Shown here: in pieces, positions 26,454 through 35,139 of the stretch | Layout of the letters: each line of letters begins with the position of its first letter | How positions within the stretch are numbered: position 1 is the first letter of the stretch | NCBI GenBank assembly: GCA_958295875.1 | Contig: OY282379.1 | Coordinates: forward strand, 1,612,001 to 1,676,000 | Length of the DNA stretch: 64,000 bases | Reading direction: 5' to 3' | Origin: an uncultured Pseudomonadales bacterium | Lineage (GTDB): Bacteria > Pseudomonadota > Gammaproteobacteria > Pseudomonadales > Azotimanducaceae | The notes under the pieces: model-generated | What the model was told of the DNA's origin: nothing | What the model saw: only the letters and a program-made list of their open reading frames with translations | Databases searched by the model: none | Position numbers and translations under genes: made by a program

Positions 26454-27744
26454 TTGTTGGATTGCGGCCGTCTCTCGATTTGCTACATTCGTCTGGCGAC
26501 GAAACCTCGATAACCGCCGCTGCGGATTGCGGCCGTCTCTCGATTTGCTACATTTCGCGTCCTACCGCCTCGCGGCGCCCTGGAGCTGCGGATTGCGGCC
26601 GTCTCTCGATTTGCTACATTGGCGGAACAGGTCGAAGCGTCGCTGCACCGGCTGCGGATTGCGGCCGTCTCTCGATTTGCTACATTCAACGGGCGGCTCT
26701 TCGCGGTGACCTACGGGCTGCGGATTGCGGCCGTCTCTCGATTTGCTACATTCGGATCGGTTCGAGGACTACGAGGATCACAGCTGCGGATTGCGGCCGT
26801 CTCTCGATTTGCTACATTCGGCCAGCACTTCGGCAGACATTCGCGCATGCTGCGGATTGCGGCCGTCTCTCGATTTGCTACATTCCGTTTCGGCGAGACC
26901 TTTCCCGCTCCGGGGCTGCGGATTGCGGCCGTCTCTCGATTTGCTACATTGACGTTGGTGGCTCCCGACCACAGGTTTTGGCTGCGGATTGCGGCCGTCT
27001 CTCGATTTGCTACATTCGACCTGGACTGGCAGTTGAACGAGGTGCGGCTGCGGATTGCGGCCGTCTCTCGATTTGCTACATTCCAGTTCCGGCGCAACGC
27101 CCACCACGTCCGGGCTGCGGATTGCGGCCGTCTCTCGATTTGCTACATTTCAGGCAATAGTCGGCGAACGCTGGCCGGTGGCTGCGGATTGCGGCCGTCT
27201 CTCGATTTGCTACATTGGCCAGGGCGGGATACCCACCGATGGCCTCGCTGCGGATTGCGGCCGTCTCTCGATTTGCTACATTGACCCCGGCGCCGTGGTG
27301 GAAGCCACGATGGCTGCGGATTGCGGCCGTCTCTCGATTTGCTACATTGGGAGGAAAACCCGATGGCGCATGGCTGCGGCTGCGGATTGCGGCCGTCTCT
27401 CGATTTGCTACATTTTCGCCGACGATCATGTCCTCCACCGAGGCGCTGCGGATTGCGGCCGTCTCTCGATTTGCTACATTCCTCAACGACGATGACATGA
27501 CCGACGTCATGCTGCGGATTGCGGCCGTCTCTCGATTTGCTACATTTCTGCAGGTGGACGACGCCGGCGTATGGGTGCTGCGGATTGCGGCCGTCTCTCG
27601 ATTTGCTACATTCGCTTCAACCGCCGGCCGCCAGTTCGAGTCGCTGCGGATTGCGGCCGTCTCTCGATTTGCTACATTCTCCACTAGGCGGATGGCCAAG
27701 GCGCCGCGGCTGCGGATTGCGGCCGTCTCTCGATTTGCTACATT
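26454..27744 (+). CRISPR. type II-C CRISPR array, 20 repeats and 19 spacers
   Basis: 36-nt repeats starting GCTGCGGATT and ending TTTGCTACATT. Repeats begin at 26454 (degenerate), 26519, 26585, 26651, 26717, 26783, 26849, 26915, 26981, 27047, 27114, 27181, 27247, 27313, 27379, 27445, 27511, 27577, 27643 and 27709. Spacers are 30 nt, except the first (29) and those before the 27114 and 27181 repeats (31). All 19 differ. Repeats 2-20 look identical; the first has lost its initial five bases. The crRNA strand is + because the tracrRNA anti-repeat is complementary to this strand. Each repeat carries a promoter reading into the next spacer. Confidence 0.98.
26527..26554 (+). promoter_or_regulatory. 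promoter embedded in the CRISPR repeat (shown for repeat 2)
   Basis: Within each repeat, TTGCGG (repeat bases 9-14) can serve as -35 and TACATT (bases 31-36) as -10, separated by 16 bp and preceded by TGC to make an extended -10. Transcription would start a few bases inside the next spacer. This matches the repeat-internal promoters known for type II-C arrays such as Neisseria, whose repeats end in TGCTACAAT. All 20 repeats keep these bases, including the degenerate first one. Confidence 0.75.
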
Positions 27745-27780
27745 GCCTCTGCGATAAGAGGTTGAAAAGAGAGGCTTTTT
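27745..27780 (+). terminator. intrinsic terminator after the last repeat
   Basis: GCCTCT (27745-27750) directly after the last repeat pairs with AGAGGC (27770-27775), followed by five T residues (27776-27780). An alternative inner hairpin CCTCT/AGAGG (27746-27750 / 27757-27761) is also possible. It would stop crRNA transcription before it runs antisense into cas2. Confidence 0.65.
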
Positions 27781-27820
27781 CGCCCGCCCGCTGGTCAAAA
27801 AAACTCCAGTTGGGCGGGCG
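27781..27820. repeat. strong inverted repeat at the cas2 3' end
   Basis: CGCCCGCCC (27781-27789) pairs with GGGCGGGCG (27812-27820), and CTGG (27791-27794) pairs with CCAG (27806-27809), leaving an A-rich loop. It overlaps the cas2 stop. It could end the cas9-cas1-cas2 message, or be part of the very short (about 50 bp) sequence between array and cas2 where a leader would sit. The run of T on the cas strand is in the loop, so it is not a canonical terminator. Confidence 0.5.
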
Positions 27821-28148
27821 GAGGCGGAGGGGACTGGCGTGTCTTCCCCGCGAAAACGGCGATGCGGCCGAACTGTGAGTCTGTGATCGTAAGAAACCGC
27901 ACCTCGCCGGCGTCTGGCACCTGCTTGCCCATGCGCACGGCATGGACCTTGGCATTCTCTATGGAAGCGCAGTGTCGAATGTAGATGGAGTACTGCATCA
28001 TCGTGAAGCCGTCCTCGATCAAATCCTTTCGGAACCGGGCGTAGGCCTTGCGCGCCTTTGGAGTATCCACGGGCAGATCGAACATCGCGATGACCCACAT
28101 AGATCGCCAGCCCCACGGAATCTGCGGGACGTCTCGGCGACCGGTCAT
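27795..28148 (-). CDS. cas2: CRISPR-associated Cas2
   Basis: 117 residues. The ferredoxin-like core starts at MWVIAMFDLPVDTPKARKAY with the metal-binding aspartate in FDLP, followed by RKDLIEDGFTMMQYSIYIRH, typical of type II Cas2. The C-terminus is a proline run followed by AQLEFF. It joins Cas1 in the spacer-integration complex. The start at 28148 overlaps cas1 by four bases; an internal ATG at 28100 would start right at the fold and is possible. Confidence 0.95.
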   Translation of the reverse strand: MTGRRDVPQIPWGWRSMWVIAMFDLPVDTPKARKAYARFRKDLIEDGFTMMQYSIYIRHCASIENAKVHAVRMGKQVPDAGEVRFLTITDSQFGRIAVFAGKTRQSPPPPPAQLEFF

Positions 28149-29083
28149 CCGTCGCCGACGGCTTCGCCTAGGAAGTCCGACGATACCGGCAGGCCTTGGG
28201 GGAGGGTCAGAGTGCGGTCGCCGCCAGTCAGAGCGCGGGAGAGAGATGCAGCGCTTGTGTGCAGCGCCAGCAACAGGGGCTCTCGTCGTTCGCCGAGGCG
28301 AATCGTCTCATTGAGCAGCGATAGAAGTGCGGCGCGGGTCGGGCGTTCGGACAGGTCGGGAACGGTGCCGCCGTCCTCTTCCAATAGCCACTTGACCCGC
28401 CAATCCACGTAGGGCCGGTAAGGTTCCAAAAGGTCGTCAGCCAAACAGAAAGGATTGCCTCGATGTTTGTGGTGAACGCCGAGGGACGGGATCAGACCGG
28501 CGGCGACGATTGCACGGGCCGTCGCGGCTCTGACTACCGCATAACCGTAATTCAGGAGCGCGTTCACCCCGTCGACCTCGCGGTCACGGCGAAACGATTT
28601 GTCGAACAAGCGCGGCCAGTAACGCTGGGCTGCTTGCGCTTCGAGGTTTGCTGGATCACCCGAACGTACACGTTGGGCCATCGGTTCGAGGCCGCTGTCG
28701 CTTCCTGTGAAGTAACGCAACACTACCGCCTGTTGACATATTTTTGTGCGAACAATCGACTGCCATACCCGTTTTCGCACTGGTGCCTTGGCTTCGATCT
28801 GCGCACGATGGCGCTGGGTTTGGACGTGGTGGGCGTTGATCGGTAGCATCATGCCCACTGGTAGATGGTCGCGGCCTGCGATCATCACCGTTGCGCCGGC
28901 CTCTAGCAGCGCCAAGAGGACTGCTTGCGTATAGGTGGCGCGCACGTCATCGACGATAACTACACCCATGTCCTCGATCGGTCTGGTGACCGTCGGCAGC
29001 CCGGGCCGCTCCGCAACAAGCTGGCGATGCGAGACCGATAGGCGAGTGCCGGGTGTTGAGAACTCTACCGTCTTGCGGATCAT
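28145..29083 (-). CDS. cas1: CRISPR-associated Cas1, type II
   Basis: 312-residue integrase of CRISPR adaptation. The catalytic acidic/histidine residues are in place: the Glu in ANLEAQAAQRYWPRLF, the His in LGVHHKHRGNPF and the acidic pair in LADDLLEPYRPYVD. NALLNYGYAVVRAATARAI is a clear Cas1 signature. It lies between cas9 (12-bp gap) and cas2 (4-bp overlap) in one operon. No csn2 or cas4 is present, which makes the system type II-C. Confidence 0.97.
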   Translation of the reverse strand: MIRKTVEFSTPGTRLSVSHRQLVAERPGLPTVTRPIEDMGVVIVDDVRATYTQAVLLALLEAGATVMIAGRDHLPVGMMLPINAHHVQTQRHRAQIEAKAPVRKRVWQSIVRTKICQQAVVLRYFTGSDSGLEPMAQRVRSGDPANLEAQAAQRYWPRLFDKSFRRDREVDGVNALLNYGYAVVRAATARAIVAAGLIPSLGVHHKHRGNPFCLADDLLEPYRPYVDWRVKWLLEEDGGTVPDLSERPTRAALLSLLNETIRLGERREPLLLALHTSAASLSRALTGGDRTLTLPQGLPVSSDFLGEAVGDG

Positions 29084-29095
29084 TGAGAGGTAGAC

Positions 29096-32000
29096 TCAGT
29101 CGTTCGCAGTACGAATGCGCCCGATTGGATCGATAGACACCTTTTCCCAACCCTCTTTCACGATCGTGCTTACGCTACGACGCCGCTTCGTATCACCTTT
29201 TGCATCCGTATGATCAACCACCACGGCGCGGCCGTCGGCCCACACGCTCTCGACGACTTTTACTGCGTCTCCATCGTCGCCGGGGACCAACGCATCGCCT
29301 TGCGAAAGCGACATCACAAACGTCGCCCCGTCATCCCGACGGCGTTGCACTATGGGTTCTTTGCGCGCCAAACGCGCCGACGCCTCAAACAAGGTAACCA
29401 CCCTGAAATCGATCTTGCCGTCTGGGAGTCGAAAAATCGCGATGTGGTGGTTGCTGTTACTCGTGTCGATGTAGCCAGCTGCCACTTCCTTCATGAAGTG
29501 CGGTTGTCGCTGCATCTCTAACCGGACTTTGCGAATTTCGGGACCCTTCCGACCGATCTTCGGGTACGGTGGGCGAGCCTTCTTTGGGTCTCCACCCTGC
29601 TCTTCAACCCATCGCTGCACAATCTCTCGTACCCGCTTGTCATAGATCTTCGTCAGATCGTTCTTGCTAAGCGACCGCAGCGGTTTGCGGGTGACGAAGA
29701 CATGCTTCTCTCCTCGTTTGACGCGCCCGTAGTGCGTCTCCCTGTGGAGCGCTCCGGATACCTTCTTGCGGACGCGATGGGACACGGTGATGTCTTCGAT
29801 GGCCTTGGTTGCGTCATCGCGGATCGTTTCCCAAGGTGGCGGTAGATGTGGCCGTTCGGCGTTGTCTTCCCTTTGCTGCCAATAGCGCGAGAGCTTCTGC
29901 GTCATTCCGGGATGTGCACCGGCGCAGGCAGCGGTAAGCGCGTCAATGGCGTGGTGGCGGTGATCGGCGCGGGTCTTTTCGCCATTGGGGTCGAGTATGT
30001 TATTCAGGCCCCAAAGCCTACGGAGATGCGCGGTTACCCGCCCGGCGACGGCCCCGACAGGGCCTTGGTCCGGCCACAGCCGTTTCAGGAACGCAACGGC
30101 TTCGCGGGCGGCAAACCCGGTATCGTTGAGTTGGCGCGCAGCAAAGTCGTCCGGCAAGTCGCTGGAAATGAAACGCTTGATCTTACCTAGGGGCATCCTA
30201 CCCTTGCCGGTTCCACCCCGTCGCATCCTATCGAGACGTTCCTTGATCGTCGCCCAGCGTTGAATGTCTGAATGGAGGTATTCGTAAGGAGTCCTATCTC
30301 CCTTTCGGAGGTTCTCGTCCCGGCGACAGAGAGTCTTGTTGCCGAAGCTGTCGTCGAGCGACCTAGACCGTGGCCGAATGTGCTCCACTTCGAACTCACC
30401 GGTGCGGAACAAAGCGTCGAAGGAAATGCAGTCGCCGGTGTAAGGGCAGAGCCTTCCGCTTTCCTCCCATAACATCCATTTGTCCTCGTCCCGCCGCGAT
30501 GGTTCCTCGATTCCTCGTTCGATCAGTGCCTTCCGAGCATCCTCGCGACGACGCTGATGAGCGCTGATTCCCTTAGCCATCTCCTCTCGCTCGCGTTTGG
30601 ACTTGCCGACCTCGCGGGCTAGTTCGACGGAGATCAGGTCCGGTTTGCCGAACATTTCGATGAGATTGTTGACCACCTTTCGTAACTCGTTCTGCGTGCG
30701 TGCGACAGTCGGATTGCGCAAGCGGGAGATTCGCCGCTGTTCTTCTTTATCGGCTGGGCTCGGCAAGCGATCGAGGACTTCGCCGGTGGGACGATCTCTA
30801 TCGGGAAAAGTCTCGTTCCGCCAAGTCCTCCGCTCAAGGCCGCTCACTAACGCTCCGAACCGCTCTCCAGACTCCAAATGGGGCAGGATGGCATGCAGCG
30901 CCTCCGTCGAATACGGCTCCCAACCCGTCGGCAGCGTTAGACCTGCAAGCGTCGCCGCCTGTTCCTCGGACGCACCGAAGTCGTCGACGAAGCTCCGCGC
31001 CGCTAGCGCGCGGTTCTCCTTGCGCCTATCTGCCGGCAAGATAACGATTCGCTGTCCGACGTCTTGGTAGTCCGCCCGCCAGAGCCTTTCGTGAATCGTT
31101 TCGCGGATGTCCTGCTTGTGTGGGTGTTCGCGCCAATCTTCGCCAAACACACCTGCCAGCGTAGCCTCTAACGCATTGCCGAGAAGATGCCGATCGCCGC
31201 CAACTTCTAGGTTGAATTTCATGCGCTCCTCTTCGCCCGGCTCGTGTCGGCTCCGGTACAGAGGTGCGAGCGCTCTGCGTACACAGTCCCAACTCATAGA
31301 TGCTTGGGTCTGAAGCCGATTCACGATCTCGCGACGCTCCTCGTCGTCGAGTGGGCGCGCATTCCCTCCGGCGATTTCGAGATTATTGACCTTCTCTAGC
31401 ATTCGCCGTTGCTGCGAGAGCCATGCACCCTTCGGGCAGAGTGGCTTGTCGGGAAAGAACCGGCAAGCGCCGAGCGTGTTGCGCCGCCAGAACACCGGCC
31501 GCTGCGTGAAGATCGCCTCGCGGATAGAATCCTTGAGAGCTGAACCACTCAGCGCTGTCTGTTGACTGCAAATCTGGTCGAACTCCGCCTCGACTACTTG
31601 GCGGGTCGCATGGACGCCGCGGCGACGCTCCCGCCGAGGATGGCGTTTTGCTAACAATGCGCCAAGATGGATGTCCTTTTTCCCGAGCTCGGCCAGGGTC
31701 TCGTCCCGGCTAGCTCTCGCCTGTTTCTCGTCCGCGTCTTCCTCGTCGCTCCTAGGGGAATCGTCGTCTAGGTCTCTTCCTTTGAAGTGCCGGCGCTTGG
31801 CAAGATGGTAGAGCGCCCGCCCGACCTCATGCGGCGTCAGTTCGTCGTCGCCGACCGCACGTGCTCGGAGATCGTAAGGATCGCTCTTCATCAGCGTCTG
31901 CCACTCTTGCGAGTGGCGGGTGGGCAATAGACCAGCTTCCGATAACAGGCGGTAGAGCGATTGGAGGCGCTCTCGACGGCGGCGTAGCTGGCGCCGACGT

Positions 32001-32176
32001 AGACGCGCCTGTCGTCGATCTTGGTTCAGCGGGGCATGTGCCTTCGGATCGCGTGTCTCAGGAAAGATGCGCACACCTAGACGTAGGATCTTCCCATTTC
32101 TCGCCTCAGGATCGTGGTCGATGACGGCGAACCCGATGGACGTCGTGCCTATGTCGAAACCGAAGACGCGAGGCAC
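29096..32176 (-). CDS. cas9: CRISPR-associated endonuclease Cas9, type II-C
   Basis: 1026 residues, a compact Cas9. RuvC-I is FGFDIGTTSIGFAV with catalytic Asp8. The arginine-rich bridge helix is at about 53-72. RuvC-II is ISVELAREV (Glu518). The HNH core contains FEVEHIRPRSRSLDDSFGNK with His599 and Asn613, and a CPYTGDC knuckle just before it. RuvC-III is HHAIDALTAA (Asp745). The PAM-interacting region is about 880-1026. Residue 598 in the HNH is Glu where Neisseria Cas9 has Asp, a variant I recall in other II-C members. The start is GTG at 32176, supported by GGAGG six bases upstream. All catalytic residues are present, so it should be an active RNA-guided DNA nuclease. Confidence 0.97.
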   Translation of the reverse strand: MPRVFGFDIGTTSIGFAVIDHDPEARNGKILRLGVRIFPETRDPKAHAPLNQDRRQARLRRRQLRRRRERLQSLYRLLSEAGLLPTRHSQEWQTLMKSDPYDLRARAVGDDELTPHEVGRALYHLAKRRHFKGRDLDDDSPRSDEEDADEKQARASRDETLAELGKKDIHLGALLAKRHPRRERRRGVHATRQVVEAEFDQICSQQTALSGSALKDSIREAIFTQRPVFWRRNTLGACRFFPDKPLCPKGAWLSQQRRMLEKVNNLEIAGGNARPLDDEERREIVNRLQTQASMSWDCVRRALAPLYRSRHEPGEEERMKFNLEVGGDRHLLGNALEATLAGVFGEDWREHPHKQDIRETIHERLWRADYQDVGQRIVILPADRRKENRALAARSFVDDFGASEEQAATLAGLTLPTGWEPYSTEALHAILPHLESGERFGALVSGLERRTWRNETFPDRDRPTGEVLDRLPSPADKEEQRRISRLRNPTVARTQNELRKVVNNLIEMFGKPDLISVELAREVGKSKREREEMAKGISAHQRRREDARKALIERGIEEPSRRDEDKWMLWEESGRLCPYTGDCISFDALFRTGEFEVEHIRPRSRSLDDSFGNKTLCRRDENLRKGDRTPYEYLHSDIQRWATIKERLDRMRRGGTGKGRMPLGKIKRFISSDLPDDFAARQLNDTGFAAREAVAFLKRLWPDQGPVGAVAGRVTAHLRRLWGLNNILDPNGEKTRADHRHHAIDALTAACAGAHPGMTQKLSRYWQQREDNAERPHLPPPWETIRDDATKAIEDITVSHRVRKKVSGALHRETHYGRVKRGEKHVFVTRKPLRSLSKNDLTKIYDKRVREIVQRWVEEQGGDPKKARPPYPKIGRKGPEIRKVRLEMQRQPHFMKEVAAGYIDTSNSNHHIAIFRLPDGKIDFRVVTLFEASARLARKEPIVQRRRDDGATFVMSLSQGDALVPGDDGDAVKVVESVWADGRAVVVDHTDAKGDTKRRRSVSTIVKEGWEKVSIDPIGRIRTAND

Positions 32177-32195
32177 TCGTTGCCTCCAACTGCCC

Positions 32196-32223
32196 TTGCA
32201 TTCTCAACCGGCGATGCTATGTT
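32196..32223 (+). promoter_or_regulatory. tracrRNA promoter
   Basis: -35 TTGCAT (32196-32201), 16-bp spacer, -10 TATGTT (32218-32223) with extended TGC (32215-32217). The predicted start is near 32230, exactly where the anti-repeat begins. Hexamer spacing and extended -10 are the same as in the promoter embedded in each repeat. It lies within the cas9 5' leader, divergent to cas9. Confidence 0.75.
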
Positions 32224-32229
32224 GGTTCC

Positions 32230-32350
32230 TGTAGCAAATCGAGAGGCGGTCGATTTCCTTTTCGCAGCAAATTGACTCCTTGCGTGGGCTCGGTGTCCCA
32301 AGGTCATCCACCGGCCATAGACCCCCGCCTTGAGCGGGGGTCTTCGCGAT
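32230..32350 (+). ncRNA. tracrRNA
   Basis: The anti-repeat at 32230-32252 pairs with repeat bases 34-12 over 23 bp, including two G-U pairs. A bulge follows (10 nt ATTTCCTTTT on this RNA, 5 nt on the repeat), then CGCAGC (32263-32268) pairs with repeat bases 6-1. Next is a stem-loop TGAC-tc-CTTG / CAAGGTCA (32273-32306) and a 10-bp hairpin with arms AGACCCCCGC (32319-32328) and GCGGGGGTCT (32334-32343), likely the terminator, though the following T-run is poor. This order (anti-repeat, nexus-like stem, terminator hairpin) is that of type II-C tracrRNAs. The 3' end is approximate. Confidence 0.88.
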
Positions 32351-32487
32351 TGCTTGGCGTAATCGACGCAAGCTCAACCGATTGCGGCCACGGATACCCC
32401 ACACCGCACTCGCCAACAGAGCCGCCACTGCCGCATGCTCACGCCGCGCCCGAGCCGCGTCCCCACCCCCGGCCCGCCCCCGTTCGA

Positions 32488-32496
32488 TGATAAAAT
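32488..32496 (+). promoter_or_regulatory. gyrA: possible gyrA extended -10 promoter
   Basis: TGA-TAAAAT at 32488-32496 in otherwise C-rich DNA, about 36 bp before the gyrA start, reads as an extended -10 without a clear -35. It is the only AT-rich stretch close to the gene after the tracrRNA terminator. Confidence 0.45.
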
Positions 32497-32531
32497 CGAT
32501 CCCTTTGGACTGCCCTTAGGCAAGCTGCCCA

Positions 32532-35114
32532 ATGTCTGATGCCGGGGGGGATTCCGTCGCTGACAGCGGGGGAACCCGCGGCCGGGAGATTCTCCCGGTC
32601 AACATCGAAGATGAGCTGAAGCAGTCGTACCTCGATTACGCGATGAGCGTCATCGTCGGGCGTGCGCTGCCGGACGTGCGGGACGGGCTGAAGCCGGTGC
32701 ATAAGCGCGTTCTGTACGCGATGCACGAGCTCAACAACGTCCATAACCGCCCGTACATGAAGTCCGCGCGGGTGGTGGGCGAGGTGATGGGCAAGTACCA
32801 CCCGCATGGCGACAGCGCCATCTACGAGACCATTGCCCGCATGGCGCAGGATTTCTCGTTGCGCTACACCTTGGTGGATGGTCAGGGCAACTTTGGCTCG
32901 GTGGATGGCGACCCGCCGGCGGCGATGCGCTACACGGAAGTGCGCATGGAGCGCCTCGCCAGCGAACTACTGGCGGACTTGGACAAGGACGCCGTGGATT
33001 TCGTGCCGAACTACGACGACACGCTGTCCATGCCGGAGGTGTTGCCGACGCGGGTGCCGAACCTGTTGCTGAACGGCTCCGCTGGCATCGCCGTGGGCTT
33101 GGCGACGAACATCCCACCGCACAATCTGTGCGAGACCATCGACGCCTGCCTTGCCTTGCTCGACGATGGCGCCATCAGCGTGGACGCCCTGATGGAGCAC
33201 ATCGAAGGGCCGGATTTCCCCACCGCCGGCATCATCAACGGCCGTGCCGGCATCGTGCAGGCGTACCGCACCGGGCGCGGCCGCATTTATGTGCGGGCGC
33301 GGGCGACGGTGCAGTCAGACGGCGCCGGCAAGGACACCATCGTCGTCACCGAGATTCCATACCAACTCAACAAGTCGCGCCTCATCGAGAAGATTGCCGA
33401 ACTGGTGCGCGACAAGAAGATCGAAGGCATCACGGAGCTGCGCGACGAATCAGATAAGGACGGCCTGCGCATCGTCATCGAACTGCGCCGCAACGAACCC
33501 GGCGAGGTGGTGCTGAACAACCTGTACGCGCAAACGCAGTTGCAGTCTGTCTTTGGCATCAACTGCGTGGCCTTGGTGGATGGCCAACCGCGCTTGCTCA
33601 ACTTGAAGCAGATGCTGGAGGAGTTCATCAAGCATCGCCGCGAGGTGGTGTTTCGGCGCACGGCGTTCCTCGTGGCGCGGGCGCAGCGGCGCGGCCATCT
33701 GCTCGAAGGGCAAGCGGTGGCGTTGGAGAATGCAGAGACGGTGGTAGACCTCATCCGCGCGTCGCGCACGCCGGCGGATGCCCGGGTGGCGCTGATGGGG
33801 CGGCGCTTTGCTTCGGAGGCGGTGGCGGAGTTGATGACGCGCGCCGGCAGCGAGTCTTGCCGCCCAGATGGCTTGGGCGAGGAGTTTGGCTTCGTCGATG
33901 GGCTCTACCGGCTCTCTGAACAGCAGGCGCAAGCCATCTTGGACATGCAGCTGCAGCGGTTGACCGGGCTGCAGAAAGACAAGCTCATGGATGACTACGG
34001 CGAAGTCTTGGACGAGATCACCGCATTGCAGGCCATCTTGGATTCACGCGAGCGCCTCACGGCGGTGATTCGCGAAGAGTTGCTGGACATTCGCCAGCGC
34101 TACGGGGATGACCGTCGCACCGAGATTCAGAGTTCCCATCAAGACCTGAGCGCTGAAGACCTCATCACCGAGGAAGACATGGTCGTCACGGTGTCTCACC
34201 AGGGCTATGCCAAGACGCAGCCGCTCACCGTCTATCAAGCGCAACGGCGCGGCGGGCGCGGCAAGACGGCCACGTCGGTGCGGGATGAGGATTTCGTGGA
34301 GCATCTGCTCACCGCGAACTCCCACGACACGCTGCTGTGCTTCTCCAACAAGGGCAAGGTGTATTGGCTGCGGGTGTTCCAGATTCCACAGGGCAGCCGC
34401 GGCGCGAAGGGGCGCCCGCTGGTGAACATGCTGCCGCTCGATGGCGACGAGCGCGTCACGGCGCTGCTGCCGTTGCGGGAGGTCGCGGACGATGCGTTCG
34501 TGTTCATGGCGACGGCGAATGGCACGGTGAAGAAGACGCCCGTCGAACGCTTCGCGCGGCGTCGCGCCAGCGGCCTCATCGCGCTGGAGCTTGAAGACGG
34601 CAACCACCTCGTTGGCGTTGCCATCACCGATGGCCGTTCAGACATCCTGTTGGTGGCGAGCTCCGGCAAGGCGGCGCGCTTCAAGGAATCGGATGTGCGC
34701 GCCGTGGGCAGGACGGCGCGCGGCGTGCGTGGCATCCGGTTGCGGCGCGGGCAAACCGTCATCGCCCTCATCATCCCGCAACCTGATGGCTTTGTCCTCA
34801 CCGCCAGCGCGAACGGCTACGGCAAGCGCACGGACGTTACCGCGTTTCCGGCGAAGGGCCGCGGCGCGCAGGGCGTCATCGCGCAGCAGGGGGGAGACCG
34901 CAACGGCGCCCTCGTCGGCGCGGCGCAAGTGTTTGCCGGCGACGAGATCATGCTCATCAGCGACCAAGGCACCCTCGTGCGCACCGCCGCGGATGAGGTG
35001 TCTGTGCAAGGCCGCAACACGCAGGGCGTCAAGCTCATCGCGTTGCGGGAAGAAGAGCAGCTCGTCGGCCTGGAACGCATCGTCGAGAAAGACAACGGCG
35101 ACGAGGAAGCCTGA
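32532..35114 (+). CDS. gyrA: DNA gyrase subunit A
   Basis: 860-residue topoisomerase II subunit that breaks and rejoins DNA. It carries the active-site region [20 protein letters not shown] and the catalytic tyrosine in AMRYTEVRM. Six C-terminal beta-pinwheel blades follow, including the GyrA-box-type stretch QRRGGRGK. The quinolone-determining region has Ser at the position equivalent to E. coli Ser83 and Glu where E. coli has Asp87. It starts the gyrA-serC-pheA-hisC-tyrA-cmk-rpsA run. Confidence 0.97.
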   Translation: MSDAGGDSVADSGGTRGREILPVNIEDELKQSYLDYAMSVIVGRALPDVRDGLKPVHKRVLYAMHELNNVHNRPYMKSARVVGEVMGKYHPHGDSAIYETIARMAQDFSLRYTLVDGQGNFGSVDGDPPAAMRYTEVRMERLASELLADLDKDAVDFVPNYDDTLSMPEVLPTRVPNLLLNGSAGIAVGLATNIPPHNLCETIDACLALLDDGAISVDALMEHIEGPDFPTAGIINGRAGIVQAYRTGRGRIYVRARATVQSDGAGKDTIVVTEIPYQLNKSRLIEKIAELVRDKKIEGITELRDESDKDGLRIVIELRRNEPGEVVLNNLYAQTQLQSVFGINCVALVDGQPRLLNLKQMLEEFIKHRREVVFRRTAFLVARAQRRGHLLEGQAVALENAETVVDLIRASRTPADARVALMGRRFASEAVAELMTRAGSESCRPDGLGEEFGFVDGLYRLSEQQAQAILDMQLQRLTGLQKDKLMDDYGEVLDEITALQAILDSRERLTAVIREELLDIRQRYGDDRRTEIQSSHQDLSAEDLITEEDMVVTVSHQGYAKTQPLTVYQAQRRGGRGKTATSVRDEDFVEHLLTANSHDTLLCFSNKGKVYWLRVFQIPQGSRGAKGRPLVNMLPLDGDERVTALLPLREVADDAFVFMATANGTVKKTPVERFARRRASGLIALELEDGNHLVGVAITDGRSDILLVASSGKAARFKESDVRAVGRTARGVRGIRLRRGQTVIALIIPQPDGFVLTASANGYGKRTDVTAFPAKGRGAQGVIAQQGGDRNGALVGAAQVFAGDEIMLISDQGTLVRTAADEVSVQGRNTQGVKLIALREEEQLVGLERIVEKDNGDEEA

Positions 35115-35139
35115 CGCCCGCTCGCGGCACGGCACCACC

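Noticed and set aside
26432..27757. Open frames across the CRISPR array on both strands encoding repetitive peptides (for example AADCGRLSICYI)
   Set aside because: They arise because the repeat has no stop in several frames; the repeat-spacer structure fully explains them.
32383..32393. Ten-base match to the CRISPR repeat (GATTGCGGCC) upstream of gyrA
   Set aside because: Short, isolated, and lacks the conserved promoter-like 3' end; likely chance in GC-rich DNA.
32204..32428. 74-codon minus-strand frame upstream of gyrA
   Set aside because: It is antisense to the tracrRNA and its terminator and has no similarity to a protein family.
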